From JAWVFM01 sp963841455 (GTDB lineage Bacteria > Actinomycetota > Thermoleophilia > Solirubrobacterales > 70-9), in the NCBI GenBank assembly GCA_963841455.1, contig CAWJCU010000005.1, positions 62,001 to 126,000 of the forward strand: a DNA stretch of 64,000 bases. The letters are read 5' to 3'. Under the pieces are notes generated by a model. That model worked only from the letters and a program-made list of their open reading frames with translations. It searched no databases and had not been told where the DNA came from. The position numbers were made by a program, and so were the translations under genes. Positions 44,077 to 53,540 of this stretch are shown piece by piece; position 1 is the stretch's first letter, and each line of letters opens with the position of its first letter.

Positions 44077-45608
44077 CTACCTGAGCCTCACCATCACGCG
44101 CCTGGCGGTCTCGTTTCCGACCTCGTCGGTGAACCTCACTTTGACGATCGCCTTGACCGCCTTGTGGTGCGTGAGTGCCTGGACCACGGTCTCGTCCTCG
44201 TCGCCGTTCCTGGGTCGGAGGGCGAGCACGATGCGCTTGCCTGGCCCGATCTGCTCCCTTTGCAGCCTCAACCTCACCTTCCGGCGGCCAAGCTCCACCT
44301 CACCGCTGGCCCTTGCGGCGACGCGTTCGTTGGCCGTGAGCTCGACCTTCACTTTCACTCGGTCACTCTGGCGCTGAACCTTTCGGGCGAAGGCCTTCGC
44401 GCCCGCGACCCGAGTGTCGACCCCGAAGCCTCTGTGGGCCGGGCTAGGATCGGTCTTTCCGCCCCGATCGCGGGCGCGGACATGAAAGCTGTGGGCGCCC
44501 TGGGAGAGGTGGCTGTAGCTTTTCGGCGAGCTGCATCGCCCCCAGGACGCGGAGTCGAGGCGACACTGGAAGCTCGAGCCGGCCTCGCTCGAGACAAAGG
44601 CGAACCTCGCGGTCGCGGTTGTGATCTTCCCGCTGGGCCCAACGGTGATCGTCGTATCCGGGGGCGGTGCGAGGACGCTGAAGTACGGGTCCGCAGCCAA
44701 CCTGCCGAACGCCTGGGCCGCGGCCGGCGATGTGTCGAGCGGCCAGTCGCTCCGCTGAGCGCGATCGAAATAGACGACGGCCTTGATCGCCGGGTGCGCC
44801 TTGACCCAGGTGCCCATGTCGCTGATCCATTGGGCCTTGTCACCGCCGGACTCGGTGGAGCCCGTCTCGGCGATCATGATCGGCTTGCGTGTCGCGTAGT
44901 CGTCGTAGACGTGTTGCATGATCGCGCCGAAGGACAGCCAGCCATCGCCGCCCGGCAGCAAACCCCAGTTGTAGCCGTCGATGCCGACCCAATCGACGTA
45001 GGCGTCGCCGGGGTAGTAGTTGCGCCAGCTGTTCCATGAGGAGGGGTCCCAGCCGCCGGGCGATGACTCGGAGTTGGGAGCCCAGACCCAGGACACGTTG
45101 TGCACGCCCTCCTCGTCAAAGATGTCGTGGATGCGGCGCCACGCTTTGATGAACGCCGCTGTGTCTCGGTCGTTGTTGGCCCCGCCCCAGTCGAACCAGT
45201 CGCCGTTCATCTCCGCTGCGGGGCGCAGGAAGATCGGTGAGCCGAACGCCTTCACGGCCTGCGCTCGCGCCCGGATGAGACTGTCCTGAGAGCCGTCGTT
45301 GATGTCCGAGTAGTGCTGCGGCCACCACCACGTGATCATCGGAATCCGGCCGCCTGCAACGTCCCAGGCCTGGGAGGACGTCGGGTAGCCGTCGCCCCAG
45401 TCGAAATAGCGGCTGTCGATGGCGAAGGTCCGCGAGAACTGCGACTCACGATGCTTGATGCTCTCGGTGTTGGTGAGGCCTGGGAGGCTCAGAGCAGCCC
45501 GAGGTAGGCGCCCGACGAGGGCACCGGGACGCTCTGCTGGGCGGAGGCGGTGCCTGTCGTGCTGATGCCGACCGTGCTCAAAACCGCTAGCAGGAGCAGA
45601 ATCGCCAC
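44077..45608 (-). pseudogene. GH26-type glycoside hydrolase, downstream copy, disrupted near the signal peptide
   Basis: The GTG at 45608 opens a signal peptide (ILLLLAVLSTVGISTTGTAS) of its own, then AQQSVPVPSSGAYLGLL and a stop: one base is missing at about 45491 relative to the upstream copy. The rest is intact, with acid/base motif RPAAEMNGDW and nucleophile motif IMIAETGST, one Ig-like repeat (FQCRLDSASWGRCSSPKSYS) and the tail VRFTDEVGNETARRVMVRLR. Translation could only resume at ATG 45339, giving an unsecreted fragment. An 8-A run at 45611-45618 lies just upstream. The 794-bp core is almost identical to the other copy. Confidence 0.85.
44760..45553. repeat. Near-identical duplicated block, copy B
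   Basis: This 794-bp stretch matches 46944-47738 base for base in every line I compared, apart from one missing base at about 45491. It covers the GH26 catalytic domain and ends inside the signal peptide codons. Outside it, the two genes differ strongly in signal peptide, linker and repeat number. The abrupt edges suggest gene conversion or recent block duplication. Confidence 0.9.
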
Positions 45609-45726
45609 GGAAAAAAAATAGAGCCCTCCACGGCGTTTATCGCAATCGCCCCCGCCATTCACCGCGCCCGAGAGCTACGCGCGTCTACCTGAGCCTCACC
45701 ACCACCACCGCACCGGCGGCCTCGCC

Positions 45727-47799
45727 TTAGACCTCTTCAGTAAACCTCACCTTGACGGTCGCCTTGACCTTCTTGTGGTGCTCGAGCGCCCCTACCACCT
45801 TCTTGTTATCGCGGCGCTTCCTGAGCTTCAGCGCGAGCGTAACGCGCTCGCCCGCGCCGATCCGCTCACTTTGCGGCCTCAACTTCGGTTTCACGCGACC
45901 GAGCTCCACCTCGCCCGTGACCCTGACCGCGACCTGTTTCTTGGGTGTGAGCTTGACCGTCACGCGAACCCTGTGGCCCTTGCGCTGGACCTTCCGGGCG
46001 AAGACCTTGGCGCGGGCGGCTCTCTTGCCGACCGTGAAAGCCCTGGAGGCTGAGCTCGGATCGACGGTTCCGGCACGGTTTTGGGCGCGGACGTAGAACG
46101 TGTGGGTGCCCTGAGAGAGGTGGTTATAGCTATTCGGCGAGCTGCATCCACTCCAGGATGCGGAGTCGAGGCGGCACTGGAAGGTGGAGCCCGCCTCGCT
46201 CGAGACAAACGTGAAGTGGGCCTTCCCCGAGGTGATCGTCCCGGTGGGTCCGGAGGTGATCGTGGTGTCGGGAGGCGATTCGGGCGCGGAGGTGTCGACG
46301 GTGAAGTTGCGGGTGGCTGGGGAGGTGTCGGTATTGCCCGCCTGGTCTGACGCGCGGACCGTGAACGCGTGAGCGCCCTCGGTGAGGCCGCTGTAGGTCT
46401 TGGGCGAGTTGCATCCGCTCCAGGATGCGGAGTCGAGGCGGCACTGGAAGCTGGATTCGGCCTCGCTCGAGCTGAACGCGAAGGTCGCGGACGTGGTTGT
46501 GATCGTCCCGGTGGGCCCGGAGATGATCGTGGTGTCCGGGGGCGTGGTGTCCGGGGGCGGTCCGGGCGCGGAGGTCTCGACCGTGAAGTCGCGGGTGGCC
46601 GGGGAGGTGTCGGTATTGCCCGCTTGATCTGTTGCGCGGACCGCGAACGTGTGGGCGCCGTCGGTGAGGCCGCTGTAGGTCTTGGGCGAGTTGCATCCGC
46701 TCCAGGACGCGGAGTCGAGGCGACACTGGAAGCTCGAGCCGGCCTCGCTCGAGGCAAACCCGAAGGTCGCGGTCACGGTGGTGATCTTCCCGCTCGGTCC
46801 GGAGGTGATCGTTGTGTCGGGCGGGGCGGCGTCAGGTGACTGGGCAAGGACGCCGAAGTACGGGTCGGCCGCAAACTTGGCGAACGCGTTCGATGAAGCG
46901 GTCGACGTGTCGATCCCCCAGTCGTGGCCGGTCGACGTATAAACGCGATCGAAATAGACGACGGCCTTGATCGCCGGGTGCGCCTTGACCCAGGTGCCCA
47001 TGTCGCTGATCCATTGGGCCTTGTCACCGCCGGACTCGGTGGAGCCCGTCTCGGCGATCATGATCGGCTTGCGTGTCGCGTAGTCGTCGTAGACGTGTTG
47101 CATGATCGCGCCGAAGGACAGCCAGCCATCGCCGCCCGGCAGCAAACCCCAGTTGTAGCCGTCGATGCCGACCCAATCGACGTAGGCGTCGCCGGGGTAG
47201 TAGTTGCGCCAGCTGTTCCATGAGGAGGGGTCCCAGCCGCCGGGCGATGACTCGGAGTTGGGAGCCCAGACCCAGGACACGTTGTGCACGCCCTCCTCGT
47301 CAAAGATGTCGTGGATGCGGCGCCACGCTTTGATGAACGCCGCTGTGTCTCGGTCGTTGTTGGCCCCGCCCCAGTCGAACCAGTCGCCGTTCATCTCCGC
47401 TGCGGGGCGCAGGAAGATCGGTGAGCCGAACGCCTTCACGGCCTGCGCTCGCGCCCGGATGAGACTGTCCTGAGAGCCGTCGTTGATGTCCGAGTAGTGC
47501 TGCGGCCACCACCACGTGATCATCGGAATCCGGCCGCCTGCAACGTCCCAGGCCTGGGAGGACGTCGGGTAGCCGTCGCCCCAGTCGAAATAGCGGCTGT
47601 CGATGGCGAAGGTCCGCGAGAACTGCGACTCACGATGCTTGATGCTCTCGGTGTTGGTGAGGCCTGGGAGGCTCGAGAGCAGCCCGAGGTAGGCGCCCGA
47701 CGAGGGCACCGGGACGCTCTGCTGGGCGGAGGCGGTGCTGACCATGCTCAGGCTCGTCAGCACGACCGCGACGAAGGGAGAAAACCGGAGGCACCCCAT
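45727..47799 (-). CDS. Secreted GH26-type glycoside hydrolase with three Ig-like repeats
   Basis: A 690-residue protein with a signal peptide (FVAVVLTSLSMVSTASA). The catalytic domain, about 30-315, resembles GH26 beta-mannanase-like enzymes with acid/base Glu135 in RPAAEMNGDW and nucleophile Glu250 in IMIAETGST. Three ~90-residue repeats follow (each FQCRLDSASWSGCNSPKTYS-like, with paired Cys), as in many Thermoleophilia surface proteins. The final beta domain stops early at VRFTEEV; downstream in frame the bases still encode a VRLR-like end as in the other copy. It lies below the glycan cluster, so a role in glycan trimming is plausible. Confidence 0.88.
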   Translation of the reverse strand: MGCLRFSPFVAVVLTSLSMVSTASAQQSVPVPSSGAYLGLLSSLPGLTNTESIKHRESQFSRTFAIDSRYFDWGDGYPTSSQAWDVAGGRIPMITWWWPQHYSDINDGSQDSLIRARAQAVKAFGSPIFLRPAAEMNGDWFDWGGANNDRDTAAFIKAWRRIHDIFDEEGVHNVSWVWAPNSESSPGGWDPSSWNSWRNYYPGDAYVDWVGIDGYNWGLLPGGDGWLSFGAIMQHVYDDYATRKPIMIAETGSTESGGDKAQWISDMGTWVKAHPAIKAVVYFDRVYTSTGHDWGIDTSTASSNAFAKFAADPYFGVLAQSPDAAPPDTTITSGPSGKITTVTATFGFASSEAGSSFQCRLDSASWSGCNSPKTYSGLTDGAHTFAVRATDQAGNTDTSPATRDFTVETSAPGPPPDTTPPDTTIISGPTGTITTTSATFAFSSSEAESSFQCRLDSASWSGCNSPKTYSGLTEGAHAFTVRASDQAGNTDTSPATRNFTVDTSAPESPPDTTITSGPTGTITSGKAHFTFVSSEAGSTFQCRLDSASWSGCSSPNSYNHLSQGTHTFYVRAQNRAGTVDPSSASRAFTVGKRAARAKVFARKVQRKGHRVRVTVKLTPKKQVAVRVTGEVELGRVKPKLRPQSERIGAGERVTLALKLRKRRDNKKVVGALEHHKKVKATVKVRFTEEV
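46944..47738. repeat. Near-identical duplicated block, copy A
   Basis: Partner of the block at 44760-45553, offset by 2184 bp (2185 beyond the single-base gap). It includes all of the GH26 catalytic core. This copy keeps the reading frame and so is the functional template. Confidence 0.9.
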
Positions 47800-47935
47800 C
47801 CTTGGCCTTATCGCCCGCTGGGTTACGTGCTCTGAACGCTGGGTCGGTGGATTCGATCAAACGTCCAATTCGGCGGCGCGGGGGACCGCGGGGGTCGTTT
47901 ATGTCAACAGCAGCGATCTCGCGTAGGCGCGCGCC

Positions 47936-48562
47936 TCAGCGCTTCGCCAGCACGTAGAACCGGTGATAGGGCATCTCTACGACGGTGTACTCGCGCTCGA
48001 CGACAAAGCGCCGGGCGAACAGCTCGCGGACGGCCCGGCGGCCGGTGCCGCGCGCGCCAACCTCCCAATAGTGCTGCCCGTCGAAGCGATGCTTCCACGG
48101 CGTCCCGATGTGAAGCGACACGCCTCGATCGTTGAAGAAGTTGACGACCTCGACGGATAACGCCATCCCGACGTTGACACCCGCCTGCGGGAGTGACACG
48201 ACCGCATGGGAGCTGCTGACGCGATGGAGCTCGGACAGCGCGGCCGGGAGGTCCGCCCACGGGATGTGCTCGAGCACCTGCGAGGCGAGTACCACGTCGA
48301 AGGCGCCGGTCTCGCACGGCAGAGCGCGAACGTCGGCGACCACGTCCGGGCCCAGCTCGCTGTCGATGTCGACCGAAGTCACGTCAACGCCGAGCCCATT
48401 CAGCGTCCGCTTGACGACGCCGGGCCCCGTGCCGATCTCCAGGCAACTCCTCGCGCCAATGCGCAGCACTTCCGTGATCTGGTGCCAGTAGCTGGCCCAG
48501 CGCGCCTTCTTGTTGTAGACGGCCCAGTCGTAGTGGGTCGCCGAAACCTGAACCTGACTCAT
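47936..48562 (-). CDS. Class I SAM-dependent methyltransferase
   Basis: A 208-residue methyltransferase. Motif I is CLEIGTGPGVVKRTL, the acidic ribose-binding residue is in VTSVDIDSE, and ASQVLEHIPWADLPAALSEL is the post-motif region of the Methyltransf_11 type. Start ATG overlaps the stop of the flippase gene by four bases. In this cluster it may methylate a sugar or lipid-linked glycan. A 136-bp gap with no gene separates it from the GH26 gene. Confidence 0.85.
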   Translation of the reverse strand: MSQVQVSATHYDWAVYNKKARWASYWHQITEVLRIGARSCLEIGTGPGVVKRTLNGLGVDVTSVDIDSELGPDVVADVRALPCETGAFDVVLASQVLEHIPWADLPAALSELHRVSSSHAVVSLPQAGVNVGMALSVEVVNFFNDRGVSLHIGTPWKHRFDGQHYWEVGARGTGRRAVRELFARRFVVEREYTVVEMPYHRFYVLAKR

Positions 48563-50004
48563 CGGGTGCGATGCACCCCGCTTGTCCGGACCGGCAGCCG
48601 GGCGAGCGCCGTCAACGACGGCCCCGTAAGCCCGGTTGAAGCGAACGTGCGCGGCGCGATCCAACGCATTAGTTGCGGGCGACCCGGAAGGCGCGCAGCG
48701 AGCGCCACCGCAGGCCACAGCACGGCGGCCTCGAGGAACATTGCCGCGACCCAGGCGGAGGAGACGAGCACGAGCCCGGCGCCGGCCGCGAGTGCTGCCA
48801 GCGGCAGCACGACCTCGAGCCCGCTGCCCAGGCAACTGATCACGACGCAACGGCCGAGGTCGCCGTTGACGCGGCACACGGCGATGTAGAGGGATCGCAC
48901 GGCGTTGGGGAATGTGGCCACCGCGAGGATCGCGAGCGGTAGCCACGCCTGCGCGTAGCCGCCGCCGAACATCGACAGCAGGAGATGTCCTCCAGCGCCG
49001 AACACGACGAGAGCGGCGATGGCGACCGCTCCACAGACCTTGATCGCGCGCCGCAGCTCGCGCTCGAGCGCGCCGTGGTCGCCACTGGCGATCCCGAACA
49101 GGGCAGTGCTGACGTGGGTCGAGACGACGTAGGCGAACCCGATCAGCAGCAGCGCGCTGTAGAAGCGGGCGTTCACCGTGGGCGTCAAGAATGCGGCTAC
49201 GAGGACGGGTAGGAGGAGCCGCGGCCCGCCGGAGGACAGATTCAGCCAGTGATGGAGAAGTGCCGTTCCGCCGTAGCTGCCGATCAGCCGGCGTCGAGGC
49301 CGCGCCACTAACCGCAGCTTCGCGCGCCGGGCGAGGGCTGCGATCACGACGATCGAGATCAGTGCCCCCGCGAGCCACGCCAGAAGCAAGCCGGCAGTGT
49401 CGTCGAGCCCGAGGACGAACGCAACGAGCGGCAGCGCCCCGAGCTTGAGGACGGAGAACGCGAGATTCCGCCAGAACTGCCAGCTCGCGCGCGACAGCCC
49501 TACTGTCGCGTCGTCGAGGACGAGCAGCGCACCGGAGACGCCGGCCGTCGCAGCGAAAAGCGCGAGCCCCGCGATCCCCCTCGGGATCATGTCCGAGGAC
49601 GACAGCGCTCGGGCGCCGAGCGCGAACGCCAGACCCCCCAGGACTCCGGCGGTCGCCGAGGCGAACAACGCGGTCGTGATCAGCCGCGCGGGTTGCTCCA
49701 CGTTGCGCGAGAGCTCGCCGATGAGCAGCGTGCCGAGCCCGAGCATGCTCGCTATCGCCACGAGCTGCATTGCCGAGATCGCCGCTGCGCCGGCGCCCAC
49801 GGCGGCGCTGCTGAACGTGTGTGCGGCCAGGACCCAGAACGCGAAGCCGAAGAGCGACGTGGCGACCGTCGAGCTGAACAGCGACATGGCGTTGCTGATG
49901 ACGCTGCCGCGGTAGATGCCGCGGCGGGCGGCGTGGCTCGCGATCGAGCTCCGCGCCATTCCACGCTGGGGCGCGCTCTCGAGCGTCTGGTTCATCCCGC
50001 TCAT
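48559..50004 (-). CDS. Polysaccharide flippase (MOP superfamily, Wzx-like)
   Basis: A 481-residue membrane protein with about 12-14 helices and the start SVISNAMSLFSSTVATSLFG, typical of O-antigen/teichoic-acid translocases. These flip lipid-linked oligosaccharides across the membrane. ATG at 50004 overlaps the stop of the GT2 gene (ATGA), and the stop overlaps the methyltransferase start. An open frame upstream to 50043 lies inside the GT2 gene. Confidence 0.85.
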   Translation of the reverse strand: MSGMNQTLESAPQRGMARSSIASHAARRGIYRGSVISNAMSLFSSTVATSLFGFAFWVLAAHTFSSAAVGAGAAAISAMQLVAIASMLGLGTLLIGELSRNVEQPARLITTALFASATAGVLGGLAFALGARALSSSDMIPRGIAGLALFAATAGVSGALLVLDDATVGLSRASWQFWRNLAFSVLKLGALPLVAFVLGLDDTAGLLLAWLAGALISIVVIAALARRAKLRLVARPRRRLIGSYGGTALLHHWLNLSSGGPRLLLPVLVAAFLTPTVNARFYSALLLIGFAYVVSTHVSTALFGIASGDHGALERELRRAIKVCGAVAIAALVVFGAGGHLLLSMFGGGYAQAWLPLAILAVATFPNAVRSLYIAVCRVNGDLGRCVVISCLGSGLEVVLPLAALAAGAGLVLVSSAWVAAMFLEAAVLWPAVALAARLPGRPQLMRWIAPRTFASTGLTGPSLTALARLPVRTSGVHRTR

Positions 50005-50957
50005 ACCTTGGAGGCCTGCCTCTGGCGTCGCGGAATGTGGCACAGTAGGGCCGACAGGCGGTCGATCAGCCAGTGCGGCGACGCCAAGAGCCCGAGGCCG
50101 GCGACGGTCGCCGGAAGCCCTGGTCGGCCCCTATGCAGCGCTCTCCCGGCCACGCCGAAGGCGCCGAGGCGGTCGCCGGCCGTCACGGCGAGTGAGATCG
50201 TCACGCCCATCAGCAGATCGCCGTACTCTCGCGTGGAGAGCAGCTCCCGGTGCGCGTCCGCCCAGGCGAGGCTGTGTCGCCAGTCCGGACCGCGCGAGAT
50301 CGAGTGTCCGCGCGCCTGCAGGCGGTAGGCGAGCAAGGGCCCGGGCGCAGTGGCGAAGACCACGTCCGGTTCTTGGGAGACGCGCAGGAGCCAATCCCAG
50401 TCCTGGTGCATACGAAGCGACTGATCGAGCGGAACGCGATGGAGCAGCGAGCGATCGACGAGCAGCATCGACGAGCTCATCGCTGCCTCGCCCCACGCGA
50501 CCTCGCGCCGCTTGAACAGATAGTCGGCGATCGACTGCCCCTCGCGGATCGGGTGCCGGGGGAGGGTCTGGAGCCTGCGACCGGACTGATCGACCACCTC
50601 GAGCTCCGCACCGATGACCGCGAGCCGGTCGCTGGCGCGCGCCGCGACCAACAGTGGAAGCTGGGTCTCGAGCTTGTGCGGGTACCAGCGGTCGTCATCA
50701 TCGAGAAAGGCGATGACATCGCCGTTCGCGGCGTCCACGCCCGCCTGGCGCGCACCGTTCCCGCCGCGGCTCCCTCCGGTGGCCAGCAGGCGTACGCGCG
50801 CGTCGGCGAAGGCGATCGTCTCCGGAGCGCTCGGGAGGTCGACCGCGACGATCACCTCCTCGGGCGCGGCGGTCTGGCGCAGCGCGGAATCGACCGCTTC
50901 GACCAGCGATTCGCGGCCCACTGTCGGGATGACGACCGACACGCTCGGCTCGGTCAT
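50001..50957 (-). CDS. GT2 family glycosyltransferase
   Basis: A 318-residue GT-A enzyme: SVVIPTVGRESLVEAVDSAL at the N-terminus, the DXD-like DVIAFLDDDDRWYP, and the acceptor-site segment LRMHQDWDWLLRVSQEPDVV. Soluble apart from a C-terminal helix. Overlaps both neighbours by 4 bp. Donor and acceptor sugars unknown. Confidence 0.9.
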   Translation of the reverse strand: MTEPSVSVVIPTVGRESLVEAVDSALRQTAAPEEVIVAVDLPSAPETIAFADARVRLLATGGSRGGNGARQAGVDAANGDVIAFLDDDDRWYPHKLETQLPLLVAARASDRLAVIGAELEVVDQSGRRLQTLPRHPIREGQSIADYLFKRREVAWGEAAMSSSMLLVDRSLLHRVPLDQSLRMHQDWDWLLRVSQEPDVVFATAPGPLLAYRLQARGHSISRGPDWRHSLAWADAHRELLSTREYGDLLMGVTISLAVTAGDRLGAFGVAGRALHRGRPGLPATVAGLGLLASPHWLIDRLSALLCHIPRRQRQASKV

Positions 50958-51694
50958 TGCAGCCTCAGCGCCCTGAGCGCGGTGCCGGGCTGCTTCCCGC
51001 GAAACAGCTGGACGCGCACAGGACCGCCGGCGAGGCGAGGCACGCGCCGGATGCCCGACCAGCGCTCTCCCGGCTTCAGCGCGAGGGCGAAGCCGGTGGT
51101 GTGTCCGTCGGCCTCGATGCGGACGCGGTAGCGGTCCGGCGCCGACTCGGCATTCACGACGGAGATGCTGAGCCTCGACCCGTCGCCAAAGGGCGCGACG
51201 CCCAGCGTAGTGACCGAGGTTCGGCGGTCGAGCGACCGCTGGCTCCGGTGGGCGATGACCGCTGCCGCCACGAGCAGCAAGCAGGCGGCTACGGCGGCGA
51301 GCAGCGGCATCGGGCGCACTCGAATCGAGCGCCGGTGCGTCGGCTCATCGGCCCGAGCGGCGTGAGCGGCGGCGACCGCCGCGGCCGCCGCAGTCACCAC
51401 GAGCATCAAGGTTGACCACGCACGCGCCGTCAGGCGCACGTCGAGTGCGTTGAGGAGCAGGCCGCCGAGCGCCGCCGTGGCGAAGCTCAGCGCGAGCGTT
51501 GCCGTCGCGAGCTCGAGCGCATCGACGTGGGGGCGGCCCTCGATCGCCCGCACGAGCGCGTAGCCGGGGCAGACCAGCAGCAGTGGGGCGACGAGCAGGC
51601 CGGCGATTCCGCCGGGCTCGAGCGCCCAGACTGCCGCCGTGGCCAGCACGGCGTAGGCCACGACGGCCGCGAGGTCCCAGCGTCGCTCAAGCAC
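50954..51694 (-). CDS. DUF1616-like membrane protein
   Basis: A 246-residue protein with four transmembrane helices in the first 140 residues (including GLLVAPLLLVCPGYALVRAI, the usual DUF1616 block) and a helix at about 130-150, followed by an extracytoplasmic beta domain (LSISVVNAESAPDRYRVRIE). Such proteins are frequent in actinobacterial and archaeal glycan clusters; activity unknown. Starts inside the end of the next gene upstream. Confidence 0.78.
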   Translation of the reverse strand: MLERRWDLAAVVAYAVLATAAVWALEPGGIAGLLVAPLLLVCPGYALVRAIEGRPHVDALELATATLALSFATAALGGLLLNALDVRLTARAWSTLMLVVTAAAAAVAAAHAARADEPTHRRSIRVRPMPLLAAVAACLLLVAAAVIAHRSQRSLDRRTSVTTLGVAPFGDGSRLSISVVNAESAPDRYRVRIEADGHTTGFALALKPGERWSGIRRVPRLAGGPVRVQLFRGKQPGTALRALRLQ

Positions 51695-53540
51695 CGAGCA
51701 GCCTCCTCATGTCATAGACAACGAGCGGGCCGCCGTCGTAGACGCGGTCCACACGCGGATCGCGGTCGAACTTGTCAAGCGCCCACGGCGGCAGCGGCGC
51801 CATCGCCTCCTGCGCCGCCGTCTCGTGGTCGAAGTACTCGTGGCCAGAGGGCCGGACGGGCAGTTGTGAGGTGATGCGCCGGTCGACGAGCACGAAGTCG
51901 ATGCCGCGCTCGGAGAGTAGCCGGCGGGTGCGCCGGTCGAAGGAGCGCGAGTAGAAGATGCCCGGCACGTCGGCATACGCGGATTGCGGCCCGTAGCCGT
52001 TGACGAGGGAGCACGCGGTCCAATCGCACGCGACCTTGGCGTTGGGCGGGAGGTTGGCCGCGACCCAGCGTGCCGCCCGCACGCCGGCGGGGTCGACTCC
52101 GCTCTCGAACGCGTCGACCCTGAACTTCCCGGGCACGAACTCGTACGGTGCCGGCCAGCCACTCGTCGTGTTGCCGACGAACACCAGGACGACGGCGACG
52201 AGCCCGAGCGCCGCGGTCAAGCCGCCGCGGCGCTTCCACAGCGCCGTCAGCGCGAGCGCCGCGGCCACGCACGCGAATAGGTACTCGTACGTCAGCAGGC
52301 GTCCGGCCAGCTCGGCGCCGTCGGAGGCGAGGAACCGGATCCCGATGATTCCGAAGAATCCGAGCCCGAGGATTGCGAAGGTTCGGGTCAGGGCATCCCG
52401 GATTCCGAAGGACCCGGGCCCGAGGAACGCGAAGGTTCGCGTCACGGCATCCCTGCCGCGACGCCAGGCGGCGAACGCGCCGGCGGTCACGAGAGCCGCC
52501 ATCGTCACGCTCCCGACCACCGTCGCCGCGGTTATGGCCGGGCTCACGTCCGTTCCCCCCACCGCTTCCTTGCCGCTCACCGACCCGGCGCGCAGGAAGC
52601 CGGAGAGCACGTCGCCCACTGGCCCCGAGAGGTACTGGTAGGTCGCCGGGGCGACGAAGATCACCCAGGACGCGACCATCACCGCGCCGACGGCGCCCAG
52701 GGCCAGCAGTCGACGGCCGCCGGCCCGCAGTCCGCCCTGCAGCGCCACGCCCGCGCCGAGGGCGAGCAGCATGAGCGCTGTGACGGCCGCCGTGACGTGG
52801 TGCGTGACGGTCACAGCGGCCAGGCAGATGACTGCCGTGATGAGTCCCGGGACTGATCCCCAACGGGTGGCGGCGATCAGCGCCACCACCATGAAGACGA
52901 GCGCGGGCGCCTCGTAGACCCAGAGCCCGTTGAAGAACTGGTCGTGAGGGCTCATCGCGAAGATGAGGGCGGCGACGCCGGCCACCCACTCGTCGCCGGT
53001 AATCCTGCGCAGCAGCACGAAGACGCCCGCCACCAGCGCGACGTGGGCGAGCCCGGCGACGATCTGACCGGCAGTGAACAGGCTGAGGCCCGTGATCGCC
53101 ATCAGCGACGTCGTGATCTCCTCCAGGCCGGGGAAGCGCGGGCTCACCGGCAGCGACGGGTTCGCGTGGAAGAGCGACTGCTGCTGCAGGATGTCGATGG
53201 CCGTGTGCCGGTGCAGAAGCTCGTCGGGGAACTTGAACGTCAGCGGGCTGTACATCCATGTGGCCAGCGACTGGAAGAGCGCGAGCGCGACAACCGCCGC
53301 CCACTTGCTCCGTGTGTTCGGCGAGAGGACGTAGGCCGCGAGCGGAATGAACGTGAGCAGATGGCCGCCCCAGTAGGCCACCGCGGCCCAGGAGTGGCCG
53401 TCGCGGCCGGCGGCGTACGCCAGGGAGACGACCAGCACGCCGGCCGCCGAAGCAAGTATCGCGAGCATCAGGCCCGCGCGGGCGGGCGGCGCCGTGATCC
53501 GGCCGTCGGCGGCGCTTTCGGTCGCCGTCGTGTCAGTCAT
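51687..53540 (-). CDS. Large membrane protein of the glycan cluster
   Basis: A 617-residue protein with about 12 helices followed by a soluble C-terminal domain of roughly 130 residues (VDPAGVRAARWVAANLPPNA, then RGIDFVLVDRRITSQLP). The layout resembles GT-C-like or DUF2206-type membrane proteins that use lipid-linked sugars; the acidic loop after helix 3 (FKFPDELLHRHT) could bind a metal. ATG at 53540; the frame is open 108 codons further but without cluster-like sequence. It contains an 18-residue tandem repeat. Confidence 0.75.
   Translation of the reverse strand: MTDTTATESAADGRITAPPARAGLMLAILASAAGVLVVSLAYAAGRDGHSWAAVAYWGGHLLTFIPLAAYVLSPNTRSKWAAVVALALFQSLATWMYSPLTFKFPDELLHRHTAIDILQQQSLFHANPSLPVSPRFPGLEEITTSLMAITGLSLFTAGQIVAGLAHVALVAGVFVLLRRITGDEWVAGVAALIFAMSPHDQFFNGLWVYEAPALVFMVVALIAATRWGSVPGLITAVICLAAVTVTHHVTAAVTALMLLALGAGVALQGGLRAGGRRLLALGAVGAVMVASWVIFVAPATYQYLSGPVGDVLSGFLRAGSVSGKEAVGGTDVSPAITAATVVGSVTMAALVTAGAFAAWRRGRDAVTRTFAFLGPGSFGIRDALTRTFAILGLGFFGIIGIRFLASDGAELAGRLLTYEYLFACVAAALALTALWKRRGGLTAALGLVAVVLVFVGNTTSGWPAPYEFVPGKFRVDAFESGVDPAGVRAARWVAANLPPNAKVACDWTACSLVNGYGPQSAYADVPGIFYSRSFDRRTRRLLSERGIDFVLVDRRITSQLPVRPSGHEYFDHETAAQEAMAPLPPWALDKFDRDPRVDRVYDGGPLVVYDMRRLLGA
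52347..52454. repeat. 54-bp tandem repeat inside the membrane-protein gene
   Basis: Two units, 52347-52400 and 52401-52454, each begin GATTCCGAAG and end near GGCATCCC. They encode two copies of an 18-residue segment that reads DAVTRTFAFLGPGSFGI and DALTRTFAILGLGFFGI. The repeat lies in a loop-helix junction and keeps the frame. Confidence 0.85.

Noticed and set aside
44077..45339. Treating GH26 copy B as an intact 420-residue gene from the internal ATG
   Set aside because: The true signal peptide and start lie upstream and are cut off by a one-base deletion; the internal ATG has no ribosome site and would give an unsecreted, N-terminally truncated enzyme.
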